DNA of 64,000 bases from Naumannella halotolerans (lineage in GTDB: Bacteria; Actinomycetota; Actinomycetes; Propionibacteriales; Propionibacteriaceae), in the NCBI RefSeq assembly GCF_004364645.1, contig NZ_SOAW01000004.1:43063-107062 (forward strand), given 5' to 3'. Under the pieces are notes generated by a model. The model was not told the DNA's origin. It was given only the letters and a program-made list of their open reading frames with translations, and made no database searches. Both the position numbers and the translations under genes were made by a program. Each line of letters begins with the position of its first letter. Within the stretch, counting starts at the first letter, position 1. Of this stretch, positions 1-7,742 are shown in pieces.

Positions 1-2
1 AG

Positions 3-314
3 GAGAACTCGGTTCAGCAGCTCGACAAGGACTCGGGCAAGCCCATCTGGATCGTTGACGTGATGGATTTCGACCCGGAGGCGCGGGAGCGGACGGTTCG
101 GGTGAAGATCATCGCGGACGTGCAGCCAGTCCCGCCGGAACAACTTCAGGGGACACCGGTCCGTCCGGTGATCTTGGAGAACCTGACGGTCATGCCGTAT
201 CAGAAGGAGACCGGCAACGGACGATCACGGATCGCGTACTCGTTGAAGGCCACGGGCATGTCCTCGCCGAAGGGTGCACGGCATGCGGGCGGCGATCAGG
301 GCAAGGCGGCGTGA
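3..314 (+). CDS. Partial AICE accessory protein encoded upstream of the FtsK-like translocase
   Basis: The reading frame is open from the window edge to a TGA at 312-314, so the N-terminus is missing. The visible 103 residues contain the run VMDFDPEARERTVRVKI and later RPVILENLTVMPY. I recall proteins of this kind as a conserved but uncharacterised companion directly upstream of FtsK/TraSA-type genes in actinomycete integrative elements. No catalytic motif, membrane segment or signal peptide is visible. Its stop overlaps the start of the translocase gene by 4 bp, which implies translational coupling. The function is unknown; a role in element maintenance or transfer is only inferred from position. 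Confidence 0.6.
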   Translation, partial: ENSVQQLDKDSGKPIWIVDVMDFDPEARERTVRVKIIADVQPVPPEQLQGTPVRPVILENLTVMPYQKETGNGRSRIAYSLKATGMSSPKGARHAGGDQGKAA

Positions 315-1882
315 TGATGCGCTCGCTGTGGTGGTATCCGTGGCGGGCGCTGCGGGAGTTGGGGTGGTGGTTGATGCGGCTGTTCCGGTTGGTCGGTCGC
401 CACCCTTTCCGCACTCTCGTTCTCGGCCTGGTGGTGGGGTGGTTCGCGTGGGGGCGTGATGACTGGCGACCGATGATCTTGGTCACGATCGTGCTGCTCG
501 GCTTCGGGTTGTGGGCACGCCTGGCTCCGGCGCCCTTCGACCGATGGGTATCGATGCCGTTGTTCCGCTATCGAAAGAAGCGGTTCGTTCGTCGCTCCTG
601 GGGTCGGGTGCTGACTGGGTCTGGTCTGGTTCAGCGCGAGTATGCCGAGCAGGAGAAGGGCCGGGTGACGGTGGTGCCTTCGCTGCGGCGACTTCAGTGG
701 CGCCAGGGTCGGTTGATCGCCGTTCCGGGGATCTTGTTCGGCCAGACGGTAGAGGACTATCAGGCTGCTGCCGAGAAGATCCGGACCGCTTTCAACGCAC
801 GCCGGCTGTTGGTGGTTCCGAACGCGAATGACACCGCGTGTGAGCTGGTGATGCTGTTCGGTGATGCGTTGGCGGCACCGTTCCAGGCACCGATGCCGGA
901 GTTGTCATCGGTGCAGACCGACAAGGTGCTGGTGGGTCGGACCGAGGAGGACGCACCGTGGTCACTGCCGTTGATCTCGACCGTGCTGGCTGGGTCCAGT
1001 GGCTCGGGTAAGGGGTCGGTGATGTGGGCGATCGTGCTCGCTCTTGGTCCGGCGGTGCGGATCGGGCTGGTCGAGCTGTTGGGGATCGATCTCAAGGGCG
1101 GTGTGGAGATGAAGATGGCGCCCAAGCTGTTCACTCGCCTAGCGACGACGGCCGAGGAGGCGGTACAGCTCCTCGAAGAGACGGTGATCTCCATGCAACG
1201 CCGGCTGGACGAGATGGGCGGCGTCACACGGCTGCATGAACCAAAGGTGGGTGCGCCGGCGGTGGTTGTGGTGATCGATGAGCTCGCCGCGTTGACTTCC
1301 TACATCACGGATCGGGACTTGAAGAAGCGGGGCGAGGCCGCGTTGGCGTTGATCCTCACCATGGGTCGAGCTCCCGGGTTCCATGTGCTGGCGTTTGTTC
1401 AGGATCCTCGCAAGGAAGTTCTGGGTATGCGGCAGCACTTCAAACAGTTGTTCGGGTTGCGGCTGGCGGAGAAGGAAGAAGTGGCGATGGTGCTCGGCGA
1501 GGGTGCGGTGGCTCGTGGCGCTGCCTGTCACAAGATCCCGCCGGGGAAACCTGGCACGGGCTATGTGCGTGGCGAGAACGGAATGATCACCCGGGTTCGT
1601 GCTGGTTTCGTGACCGATGCCATGCTGCGCCAAGCCAACGAGCTGTTCCGGGCTCCGCGGCAGATCCCGATCATCCCGCCCGGCCCGGAGGTTGAGAACC
1701 CGAAGCCGAACCGGCGGCCGCGCAAGCCCCGGCGAAAGGCCGACGAGGACCAGGACGAGACACCGCTGAAGAATCCGGGTGATTGCGAGAACCCGGACGA
1801 CGGTGAACATCCGGGTCGCAAGCCGCGACGCCGTCGTCGCCCCCGGAACACCGGTCAGGACAATCCCGAGGAGTCGTCATGA
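311..1882 (+). CDS. FtsK/SpoIIIE-type DNA translocase of the AICE (TraSA-like transfer protein)
   Basis: This protein of about 523 residues should pump double-stranded element DNA between mating cells, as the Tra/TraSA proteins of streptomycete elements do. Two hydrophobic segments lie near residues 33-75 and anchor it in the membrane. A Walker A motif (GSSGSGKG) is near residue 230 and a Walker B-like VVVVIDE stretch near 320, both typical of FtsK motors. The C-terminal 90 residues are Arg, Lys, Pro and Asp rich and look like a DNA- or partner-binding tail. The GTG start at 311 overlaps the upstream stop (GTGA); ATG codons at 314 and 317 are alternatives. Its own stop overlaps the next start. 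Family assignment is secure; the exact transfer role is inferred from the AICE context. Confidence 0.88.
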   Translation: MMMRSLWWYPWRALRELGWWLMRLFRLVGRHPFRTLVLGLVVGWFAWGRDDWRPMILVTIVLLGFGLWARLAPAPFDRWVSMPLFRYRKKRFVRRSWGRVLTGSGLVQREYAEQEKGRVTVVPSLRRLQWRQGRLIAVPGILFGQTVEDYQAAAEKIRTAFNARRLLVVPNANDTACELVMLFGDALAAPFQAPMPELSSVQTDKVLVGRTEEDAPWSLPLISTVLAGSSGSGKGSVMWAIVLALGPAVRIGLVELLGIDLKGGVEMKMAPKLFTRLATTAEEAVQLLEETVISMQRRLDEMGGVTRLHEPKVGAPAVVVVIDELAALTSYITDRDLKKRGEAALALILTMGRAPGFHVLAFVQDPRKEVLGMRQHFKQLFGLRLAEKEEVAMVLGEGAVARGAACHKIPPGKPGTGYVRGENGMITRVRAGFVTDAMLRQANELFRAPRQIPIIPPGPEVENPKPNRRPRKPRRKADEDQDETPLKNPGDCENPDDGEHPGRKPRRRRRPRNTGQDNPEESS

Positions 1883-2238
1883 TTACCGCCGACAACACGG
1901 TGAATGCTGCGGTCGATGTGTGGACAGTGGCGAGGTGGGACTACCGGGCGCACGTGGTCACGAACGCCCTCTCCGACCGATGGCGTCGAGTTGGCTGGGT
2001 CTCCGCAGCGGCATGCAGCGATCAGGCTGCCACGGTCGAGTTGTGCGCTGTATGTCCTGTGGCATCGGAGTGTTTGGCGGCTGCGTTGATCATCGAGGAT
2101 CCAGCTCCGCTACGGGCCGGGCACACGGTCAGGGACAGGTTGGTGCTGTGGCAGGAACTGGAGGATGCTGCCTGGGCCGATGACCCGGAGTTGTACGCGC
2201 TGCTCTCCCCGACCGGACAGATGAGGCCGGATCGATGA
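1879..2238 (+). CDS. WhiB-like Fe-S protein carried by the integrative element
   Basis: The 119-residue product has four cysteines in the WhiB pattern: one in AAC near residue 47, then CxxCxxxxxC in the run LCAVCPVASECLAAAL. In WhiB proteins these residues bind a 4Fe-4S cluster and the protein works with the main sigma factor as a redox- or nitric-oxide-sensitive regulator. The gap between the first and second cysteine is only nine residues, shorter than in most chromosomal WhiB proteins, and the usual GVWGG turn is not obvious. It starts with ATGA overlapping the translocase stop and ends with ATGA overlapping the rep start, so it belongs to the element's own transcript. It may tune element excision or replication; that is inference. 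Confidence 0.72.
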   Translation: MITADNTVNAAVDVWTVARWDYRAHVVTNALSDRWRRVGWVSAAACSDQAATVELCAVCPVASECLAAALIIEDPAPLRAGHTVRDRLVLWQELEDAAWADDPELYALLSPTGQMRPDR

Positions 2239-3740
2239 CGGCGCCGATCATGGCCGGGCGTCTGGCCGGTGACGTGGTGCGCGAGCTCGCGACCAATGAG
2301 CGGGTATGTGTGCGGCCGATCATGCGGCGGGTGCTGGATCGTCAGACTGGGACTGAGACGACGGTCGCGATTGCTTGCGGGTCACGGCGAGAGGCGGTCT
2401 GCCCCTCGTGTGCTCACAAAGCGCGGGTTCTGCGGATGCACCAGTGCGAGGAAGGCTGGCACCTCACCGACGAACCGGATGGGACTGATTCCGCCGGAAT
2501 CACTTCCGCTCCGCAAACGCCGCCCGAACAGGCACCAGACGAGCCCAGTCCTGGTCAGCTGGTGGCGGGGAGCCGCACATCGAGGTCGACCCGGCGTCGT
2601 GGGGATGCTCCGGATCTTCCGCGCGTACCGATGGACGATCGCACGGTGGGGATGGTCTATCGGACACCGGAGGGTCGGGAGTTTCGTCCGTCGATGTTCC
2701 TGACGCTGACGCTCCCCTCCTACGGCGCAGTACGGGACGGCGCTCCGGTGGACCCGGCGAGCTATGACTACCGTCGGCAAGCCCGGGACACGGTGCACCT
2801 GGCTGCGCTGTGGGATCGGTTCACCAAGAACCTGCGTCGGGCGACGGGGTTCAATGTGCAGTACTTCGCCACGGTGGAGCCACAGCTTCGTCTTGCCCCG
2901 CACATCCATGCCGCTGTCCGGGGTGCGATCTCGCACGAGACGATCCGTCAGATGATCGCTTCGACCTATCACCAGGTGTGGTGGCCCAAGCACGACGAAC
3001 CGGTCTTCGTCGATGTTGTGCCCGTCTGGACCGGGGGCGGTGGTTATGCAGACCCCACGACAGGTGAGTTGTTACCGATGTGGGATGAGGCACGGACGGC
3101 AGCTTCGGAACCGGCACACGTGGTCCGGTTCGGCAAGCAGCACGAGTCACGCGGCATCGTGGCACCCTCGGCCGAAGCCGACCGGGCAGTGCGGTACCTG
3201 ACGAAGTATCTGACAAAGTCGATCACCGATCCGCTTCATGATGACGAGAACTCGCCGCGTCGCCTCGCCCACATTCTGCGGATGGAAGCCGAACTGCGGT
3301 TCGAGCCGTGTTCGCCCCAGTGCGCGAACTGGTTGCGCTACGGCGTCCAGCCCGATCAGGCTCACCCCGGCATGATGCCCGGTCAATGCCCGAAGAAGGC
3401 CCACGACCGCGATCACCTCGGACTGGGCGGGCGCCGTGTCCTGGTGTCCCGTAAGTGGTCGGGAAAGACACTCACCCAGCATCGTGCTGATCGTGCCGCC
3501 GTCGTGCGTGAAACCTTGTTGTCCGCTGGCTTCCTCGAACCCGAGATTGAGTCGATGGCCGCCGACGTCACCGATGATCATGGTCAACAGCGCTACGTAT
3601 GGACCGATACCAAGGTCCCACCAGAGATCTACCCCCAAGTCATCTATCAGCTCATCCGACAACGACGCGCCTGGCGGGACCAATACGACCAGGCCAAACA
3701 GGCTGTGGAAAGTCGCTCGGCAACCGGGCCCGACCCGTAA
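2235..3740 (+). CDS. Rolling-circle replication initiator of the AICE (RepSA-like, HUH type)
   Basis: The 501-residue product should nick one strand of the element at its origin and start rolling-circle replication. The HUH metal-binding motif is visible as HIHAAVRG near residue 222, and a tyrosine motif YLTKYLTK follows near residue 325, matching the order in pSAM2-type Rep proteins. A putative zinc-binding stretch with CPSCAHKARVL lies near residue 56, preceding a Pro/Ser-rich linker; a second cysteine cluster (CSPQCANW and GQCPKKAHDR) lies around 360-395. The start codon overlaps the stop of the WhiB-like gene. The double-strand origin is often near or inside rep in such elements; I could not identify the nick site. 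Confidence 0.88.
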   Translation: MTAPIMAGRLAGDVVRELATNERVCVRPIMRRVLDRQTGTETTVAIACGSRREAVCPSCAHKARVLRMHQCEEGWHLTDEPDGTDSAGITSAPQTPPEQAPDEPSPGQLVAGSRTSRSTRRRGDAPDLPRVPMDDRTVGMVYRTPEGREFRPSMFLTLTLPSYGAVRDGAPVDPASYDYRRQARDTVHLAALWDRFTKNLRRATGFNVQYFATVEPQLRLAPHIHAAVRGAISHETIRQMIASTYHQVWWPKHDEPVFVDVVPVWTGGGGYADPTTGELLPMWDEARTAASEPAHVVRFGKQHESRGIVAPSAEADRAVRYLTKYLTKSITDPLHDDENSPRRLAHILRMEAELRFEPCSPQCANWLRYGVQPDQAHPGMMPGQCPKKAHDRDHLGLGGRRVLVSRKWSGKTLTQHRADRAAVVRETLLSAGFLEPEIESMAADVTDDHGQQRYVWTDTKVPPEIYPQVIYQLIRQRRAWRDQYDQAKQAVESRSATGPDP

Positions 3741-3782
3741 CGCGCGGCCATGCTGCGGCTTCCCCGGATAGTCGCCATCCCT

Positions 3783-3867
3783 CGGTCACCGGGTGGCGGG
3801 TCCAGGGTGAGCAACGCGAATCACGCAGTGACACCGAAGGTGCCCTTGACGCGCCACCCGGTGACCG
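3783..3867. repeat. 16-bp perfect inverted repeat between rep and xis
   Basis: The arms CGGTCACCGGGTGGCG (3783-3798) and its exact complement (3852-3867) flank a 53-nt spacer in the 182-bp gap between the replication initiator and excisionase genes. In rolling-circle elements such a large hairpin would fit a single-strand origin or an Int/Xis binding region, but it could also be a terminator. There is no T-run after the right arm, which argues against a simple intrinsic terminator. No coding sequence was seen in the gap. Confidence 0.6.
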
Positions 3868-3922
3868 TACCCATTCAAGATCAAATCCGGGGAAGCCGTT
3901 TCCCGCAACTTGAGGAGGAGTC

Positions 3923-4108
3923 ATGTCAGTGACGAAACTGCTGCTGAGCCCAGAAGAGGCGGGTGAACTGCTCGGGCTTGGGCGATCCACGATCTACGAC
4001 TTGATCAGGATAGGAATGCTCCCGAGTGTGAAGATCGGGCGCGCACGGAAGATTCCGGCGAGCGAACTGCAGAAGTACGTTGATCGCCTGTTGGAGTCGG
4101 CGTCGTGA
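3923..4108 (+). CDS. xis: Excisionase, small MerR-like HTH DNA-binding protein
   Basis: This 61-residue protein is a single helix-turn-helix of the excisionase/MerR type: LSPEEAGELLGLGRSTIYDL is followed by the wing around VKIGRARKIPASEL. Such proteins bend attachment-site DNA and turn the integrase toward excision. A strong Shine-Dalgarno sequence (GAGGAGG) precedes the ATG by a few bases. The last codons overlap the integrase start by 4 bp, the usual xis-int arrangement in actinobacterial elements. The assignment rests on size, HTH pattern and neighbour. Confidence 0.88.
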   Translation: MSVTKLLLSPEEAGELLGLGRSTIYDLIRIGMLPSVKIGRARKIPASELQKYVDRLLESAS

Positions 4109-5238
4109 GCAAACGCGCCAATGGCGAAGGTTCGATCTACCAACGATCGGATGGGCGATGGACTGCAGCAACTTACGTGCTGCGGCGAGACGGTGGGCGA
4201 GTGCGTCGCCAGGTATATGGGCGAACACGCGCCGAGGTGTCGGCGAAACTGCGGTCAATGATCAGCAAGACGGAGAACGGGGTCCCCCTCGCGGTCGAGG
4301 CTTGGACGGTTTCGAGCTACGGGGCCCGGTGGCTGGATGATGTCGCTCGCCCGAGACTTCGCCCGGCGACGATCGCCAGCTATACAGCGACGCTTCGCCG
4401 TCACATCGAGCCTGAGATTGGCACGGTGCAGCTTCGCCGGTTACAGCCGACGCAGGTTCGTGCGCTCTTGGCCAGCAAGCTCGAATCTGGCCTGTCAGCT
4501 CGATCGGTGCAGATCATTCACTCGACTCTCCGGACCATCTTGGCCGAGGCCGTTCGTGAGGAGCTGATCGAGCGCAACGTTGCCGCACTGGTTCGAGCGC
4601 CCACACTGGAGCGTTTGGAGGCTGAGCCCTGGTCGGTCGATGAGGCGTCACAGTTCCTTGCCACAGCAGTCCGACACCGCCTTGGGGCCTTATTCACAGT
4701 GGGTGTTGCCATCGGCCTGCGGCGTGGTGAACTGCTCGGCCTCCGATGGGAAGATGTCGATTTGGCGTCGTCGCTCCTGCGCGTGCAACAAACCGTCCAG
4801 CGCCTACCCGGTTACGGACTGGTCATCGGCCCGCCCAAATCGCGCCGGTCCCGACGCACAATCCCCTTACCTGAGTCGTCAGCCTCAGCACTGGCCGAGC
4901 ACCAGCGTCGCCAGACCGACGAGCGTCGATCAGCCGGCGATCGTTGGCAGGATTCCGGGCTGGTGTTCACCAGCACCATCGGCACCGTCGTGGAGCCCCG
5001 GAATCTTTCACGATTGTTCGAACAGCTGATGGTCGCAGCCGGTGTACGCCGGATCCGATTCCACGACCTCCGGCACACCTGCGCCTCGCTGTTGCTTGCC
5101 CAAGGCGTGCCGCCACGAGTGGTCATGGAAGTGCTCGGGCACTCGCAGCTCGCGATCACAATGGACCTCTACTCGCACGTGATGCCCACGGCCCTGCGAG
5201 AAGCGGCCGACGCGATCGACCGGGCGTTCGAGTCGTGA
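4105..5238 (+). CDS. int: Tyrosine recombinase integrase of the AICE
   Basis: The 377-residue product catalyses site-specific integration and excision at tRNA-Arg. It begins with an arm-binding region (residues 1-50), then a SAM-like core-binding domain (about 65-150), then the catalytic domain. The catalytic residues are visible: Arg in GLRRGELLGLRW, the HDLRH box, the histidine in LGHSQ and the nucleophilic tyrosine in LYSHV near the C-terminus. Start overlaps the xis stop. The gene points at the tRNA 84 bp downstream, which marks the integration site. Length is normal for the family. Confidence 0.93.
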   Translation: MSKRANGEGSIYQRSDGRWTAATYVLRRDGGRVRRQVYGRTRAEVSAKLRSMISKTENGVPLAVEAWTVSSYGARWLDDVARPRLRPATIASYTATLRRHIEPEIGTVQLRRLQPTQVRALLASKLESGLSARSVQIIHSTLRTILAEAVREELIERNVAALVRAPTLERLEAEPWSVDEASQFLATAVRHRLGALFTVGVAIGLRRGELLGLRWEDVDLASSLLRVQQTVQRLPGYGLVIGPPKSRRSRRTIPLPESSASALAEHQRRQTDERRSAGDRWQDSGLVFTSTIGTVVEPRNLSRLFEQLMVAAGVRRIRFHDLRHTCASLLLAQGVPPRVVMEVLGHSQLAITMDLYSHVMPTALREAADAIDRAFES

Positions 5239-5241
5239 GGC

Positions 5242-5264
5242 GTTGCTGTCACGGTTGCTGTCAC
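5242..5264. repeat. Tandem 11-bp direct repeat just after int
   Basis: GTTGCTGTCAC occurs twice (5242-5252 and 5254-5264), separated by one G, starting 3 bp after the integrase stop. Short direct repeats between an integrase gene and its attachment site are often arm-type binding sites for the integrase N-terminal domain. That role is inferred from position only. Confidence 0.6.
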
Positions 5265-5281
5265 CCGTCGCCGAACGTGAC

Positions 5282-5317
5282 GAACCCCAAGCCAACTACT
5301 GCTCTGACTTGGGGTTC
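5282..5317. terminator. Hairpin between int and tRNA-Arg
   Basis: GAACCCCAAG (5282-5291) and its perfect complement (5308-5317) enclose a 16-nt loop. The hairpin lies between the converging integrase and tRNA-Arg transcripts and could end both. It has only a short T-rich tail, so efficiency is uncertain. Confidence 0.55.
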
Positions 5318-5322
5318 TGTTG

Positions 5323-5395
5323 CGCGCTCGGAGGGATTCGAACCCCCAACCTTCTGATCCGTAGTCAGATGCTCTATCCGTTAAGCTACGAGCGC
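5323..5395 (-). tRNA. tRNA-Arg (anticodon ACG)
   Basis: Read on the minus strand the sequence folds as a cloverleaf with a 7-bp acceptor stem (GCGCTCG with CGAGCGC), a TCTGA/TCAGA anticodon stem and loop CTACGGA, giving anticodon ACG. The T-loop GGTTCGAATCC is present. The 3' end faces the integrase gene. The tRNA is complete, as expected when an element inserts into the 3' half and restores it. CCA is not encoded. Confidence 0.95.
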
Positions 5396-5845
5396 CGGTT
5401 GGTCCTTGACCAAGCGCATACGTTACCGCCGTGATGGCCCCGGCATCAAATCGTTCGCCGATGCACCCGGATCTCGCTCCCCCCAGCCACTCCACTGCGG
5501 TCCGAGCAGCCCCCGACCGTCCGACGACTGACTCGTACCACTGTGCCATGCAGCTCAGCATTCGGCTGGATCGTTTCAACCGCATTCACTCGACTGGTAG
5601 ATACCAGTGGCCTCCTTTCCGTAACGCTGCTGAAACAACGTGGGACAGGTCACGAAAGCCGTCGCTGAAGCCGTGAAGCAAAGGGTTACGAGCGGGTAAG
5701 TGACGATCTTCACAGGCGAAATGTGGTCTGACTCCTATAAGACCAGTCGTATCGGTGGGCTACCCTCAATGCCACTCGCCAACTGGTAGCACTGCGGACA
5801 ACCGCAGAGCCACACCTATACCAGCGCACCACCCAGGAGGACTCG
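5396..5845. other. Intergenic region between tRNA-Arg and pckG
   Basis: No convincing gene is seen in these 450 bp; an open frame at 5431-5676 lacks a ribosome-binding site and family features. A -10-like TATAAG at 5736-5741 sits inside a small palindrome, TGGTCT (5724-5729) with AGACCA (5740-5745). This could be the regulated promoter of pckG with a leader of about 100 nt. The promoter call is tentative because no clear -35 box is seen. Confidence 0.4.
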
Positions 5846-7672
5846 ATGACCGCGACCGCCGAACCACTGCACGACGCGACACCCACGACCCACTCGGGCC
5901 TGGTGGCCTGGGTCGAGGAGGTCGCCGCACTGACCAAGCCGGAGGCGGTCGTCTGGTGCGACGGCACCGACGCCGAGTACGAACGGCTGGCCCAGGAGAT
6001 GGTCGATGCGGGCACCTTGGTCCGGCTGTCGGAGGAGTCGCTGCCCAACTCGTACTACGCCCGTACCGACCCCGACGATGTCGCCCGGGTCGAGGACCGT
6101 ACCTTCATCTGCTCGAAGTCCCCCGAGGATGCCGGCCCGACCAACAACTGGCGTGACCCCGAGGAGATGAAGGCCGAACTGCGCGGCCTCTTCGACGGGT
6201 CGATGCGCGGCCGCACGATGTACGTGATCCCGTTCTGCATGGGACCGCTGGATGCACCGGACCCGAAGTTCGGTGTCGAGATCACCGACTCGGCCTACGT
6301 TGTGTTGTCGATGCGGATCATGACCCGGATCGGCCAACCGGTTCTGGACGCCATGATCGCCAACGGCAAGGAGGCCGACTTCGTGCCCTGCCTGCACTCG
6401 GTCGGCGCCCCGCTGGAGCCCGGCCAGACCGACGTCCCGTGGCCGTGCAACACCGAGAAGTACATCGTGCAGTTCCCCGAGGAGCGCGCGATCTGGTCCT
6501 ACGGATCGGGGTACGGCGGCAACTCGCTGCTGGGCAAGAAGTGCTACTCGCTGCGGATCGCCTCGGTCATGGCACGCGACGAGGGCTGGCTCGCCGAGCA
6601 CATGTTGATCTTGAAGCTGACCAGCCCGGAAGGCAAGAGCTACAACATCGCCGCCGCCTTCCCCAGCGCCTGCGGCAAGACCAACCTGGCCATGCTGGAG
6701 CCGACCATCCCCGGCTGGAAGGTCGAAACCCTCGGTGACGACATCGCCTGGATGCGCTTCGGTGACGACGGTCGCCTGTACGCCACCAACCCCGAGTTCG
6801 GCTTCTTCGGCGTCGCCCCCGGCACCGGCTGGGGCACCAACCCGAACGCCATGCGCACGATCGAGAAGGGCAACTCGTTGTTCACCAACGTCGCCCTGAC
6901 CGACCACGGCAGCGTCTGGTGGGAGGGCATGACCCAGACCAAGCCGGAGCGACTGACCGATTGGCGGGGCAACGCCTGGACACCGGATTCAGAAACCCCC
7001 GCAGCGCACCCGAACAGCCGGTTCTGCACCCCGATCACGCAGTGCCCGATCACCGCCGCGGAGTTCGACTCCCCGGTCGGCGTACCGATCGATGCGATCC
7101 TCTTCGGCGGCCGCCGCGCGACCACGATCCCGCTGGTCGCCCAGGCCAAGGACTGGACCCACGGCGTGTTCATGGGCGCCACCTGCTCGTCGGAGACCAC
7201 CGCCGCCGCCGCAGGCAAGGTGGGCGTGGTCCGACGCGACCCGATGGCGATGCTTCCCTTCCTCGGCTACCACGCCGGTGACTACCTGAACCACTGGCTG
7301 ACCATCGGCGAGCGGCATCCCGAGGCGAAGCTGCCCGAGATCTTCTTCGTCAACTGGTTCCGCAAGAGCCCCGAAGGCAAGTTCCTGTGGCCCGGTTTCG
7401 GTGAGAACGGGCGCGTACTGAAGTGGGTCACCGAGCGTCTGGAGGGTACGGCCGACGCGATCGACACCCCGGCCGGTGCCGTACCCACTGCCGACGGACT
7501 CGACCTCGAGGGTCTGGACCTGGATCCGGCCAAGCTGGAGGCGGCGACCAGGGTCGACGTCGAGGAGTGGCGCGAGGAGCTCGAGCTGGTCTCGGAGTGG
7601 TTCGACTTCCTGGAGAAGACCCCGCAGCCGCTGCGCGACGAACTCGAGCGGATCCGTACCCAGCTCGGCTGA
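5846..7672 (+). CDS. pckG: Phosphoenolpyruvate carboxykinase, GTP-dependent
   Basis: The 608-residue enzyme converts oxaloacetate and GTP to phosphoenolpyruvate, GDP and CO2 in the cytosol, the gateway to gluconeogenesis; in some actinobacteria it also runs anaplerotically. The length matches GTP-type enzymes, and the kinase-1a/P-loop [12 protein letters not shown] is near residue 272. The substrate-binding stretch [16 protein letters not shown] is near 221, and [10 protein letters not shown] near 450 follows the usual order. The ATG has an AGGAGG ribosome-binding site 7 bp upstream. It is monocistronic, with the tRNA upstream and a convergent gene downstream. Confidence 0.96.
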   Translation: MTATAEPLHDATPTTHSGLVAWVEEVAALTKPEAVVWCDGTDAEYERLAQEMVDAGTLVRLSEESLPNSYYARTDPDDVARVEDRTFICSKSPEDAGPTNNWRDPEEMKAELRGLFDGSMRGRTMYVIPFCMGPLDAPDPKFGVEITDSAYVVLSMRIMTRIGQPVLDAMIANGKEADFVPCLHSVGAPLEPGQTDVPWPCNTEKYIVQFPEERAIWSYGSGYGGNSLLGKKCYSLRIASVMARDEGWLAEHMLILKLTSPEGKSYNIAAAFPSACGKTNLAMLEPTIPGWKVETLGDDIAWMRFGDDGRLYATNPEFGFFGVAPGTGWGTNPNAMRTIEKGNSLFTNVALTDHGSVWWEGMTQTKPERLTDWRGNAWTPDSETPAAHPNSRFCTPITQCPITAAEFDSPVGVPIDAILFGGRRATTIPLVAQAKDWTHGVFMGATCSSETTAAAAGKVGVVRRDPMAMLPFLGYHAGDYLNHWLTIGERHPEAKLPEIFFVNWFRKSPEGKFLWPGFGENGRVLKWVTERLEGTADAIDTPAGAVPTADGLDLEGLDLDPAKLEAATRVDVEEWREELELVSEWFDFLEKTPQPLRDELERIRTQLG

Positions 7673-7677
7673 CCTGA

Positions 7678-7736
7678 TCCGTTCCGCAGCACCCGCACCC
7701 ATCGAGGCCGGACAGGTGCAGGAACTGCGGAACGGA
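7678..7736. repeat. Long-loop inverted repeat at the pckG / DUF418 convergent junction
   Basis: TCCGTTCCGCAG (7678-7689) and its exact complement (7725-7736) flank a 35-nt loop and nearly fill the gap between two converging genes. The inner nine bases of each arm are the same as in the inverted repeat at 39626-39686, whose loop is also 35 nt. It may be a bidirectional terminator or a small palindromic repeat element. Confidence 0.65.
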
Positions 7737-7742
7737 CGAGCC

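Larger units (their letters stand above)
1..5395 (+). mobile_element. Right part of a pSAM2-like integrative element (AICE) in tRNA-Arg(ACG)
   Basis: Six tightly packed plus-strand genes end at the 3' end of a tRNA gene. Their order (small protein, FtsK-like translocase, WhiB-like protein, HUH replication initiator, excisionase, tyrosine integrase) is that of actinobacterial integrative and conjugative elements, which excise, replicate as rolling circles and transfer double-stranded DNA with one FtsK-like protein. Four of the junctions are 4-bp overlaps of stop and start codons, so the block is probably one or two transcripts. The integrase faces the tRNA 3' end, so the right attachment site should lie in the 3' half of tRNA-Arg. 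The left end, left attachment site and any transfer regulator are outside the window. The exact right boundary is inferred. Confidence 0.85.

Noticed and set aside
5431..5676. 81-codon plus-strand frame in the tRNA-Arg/pckG gap
   Set aside because: No ribosome-binding site, no recognisable motif and odd composition.
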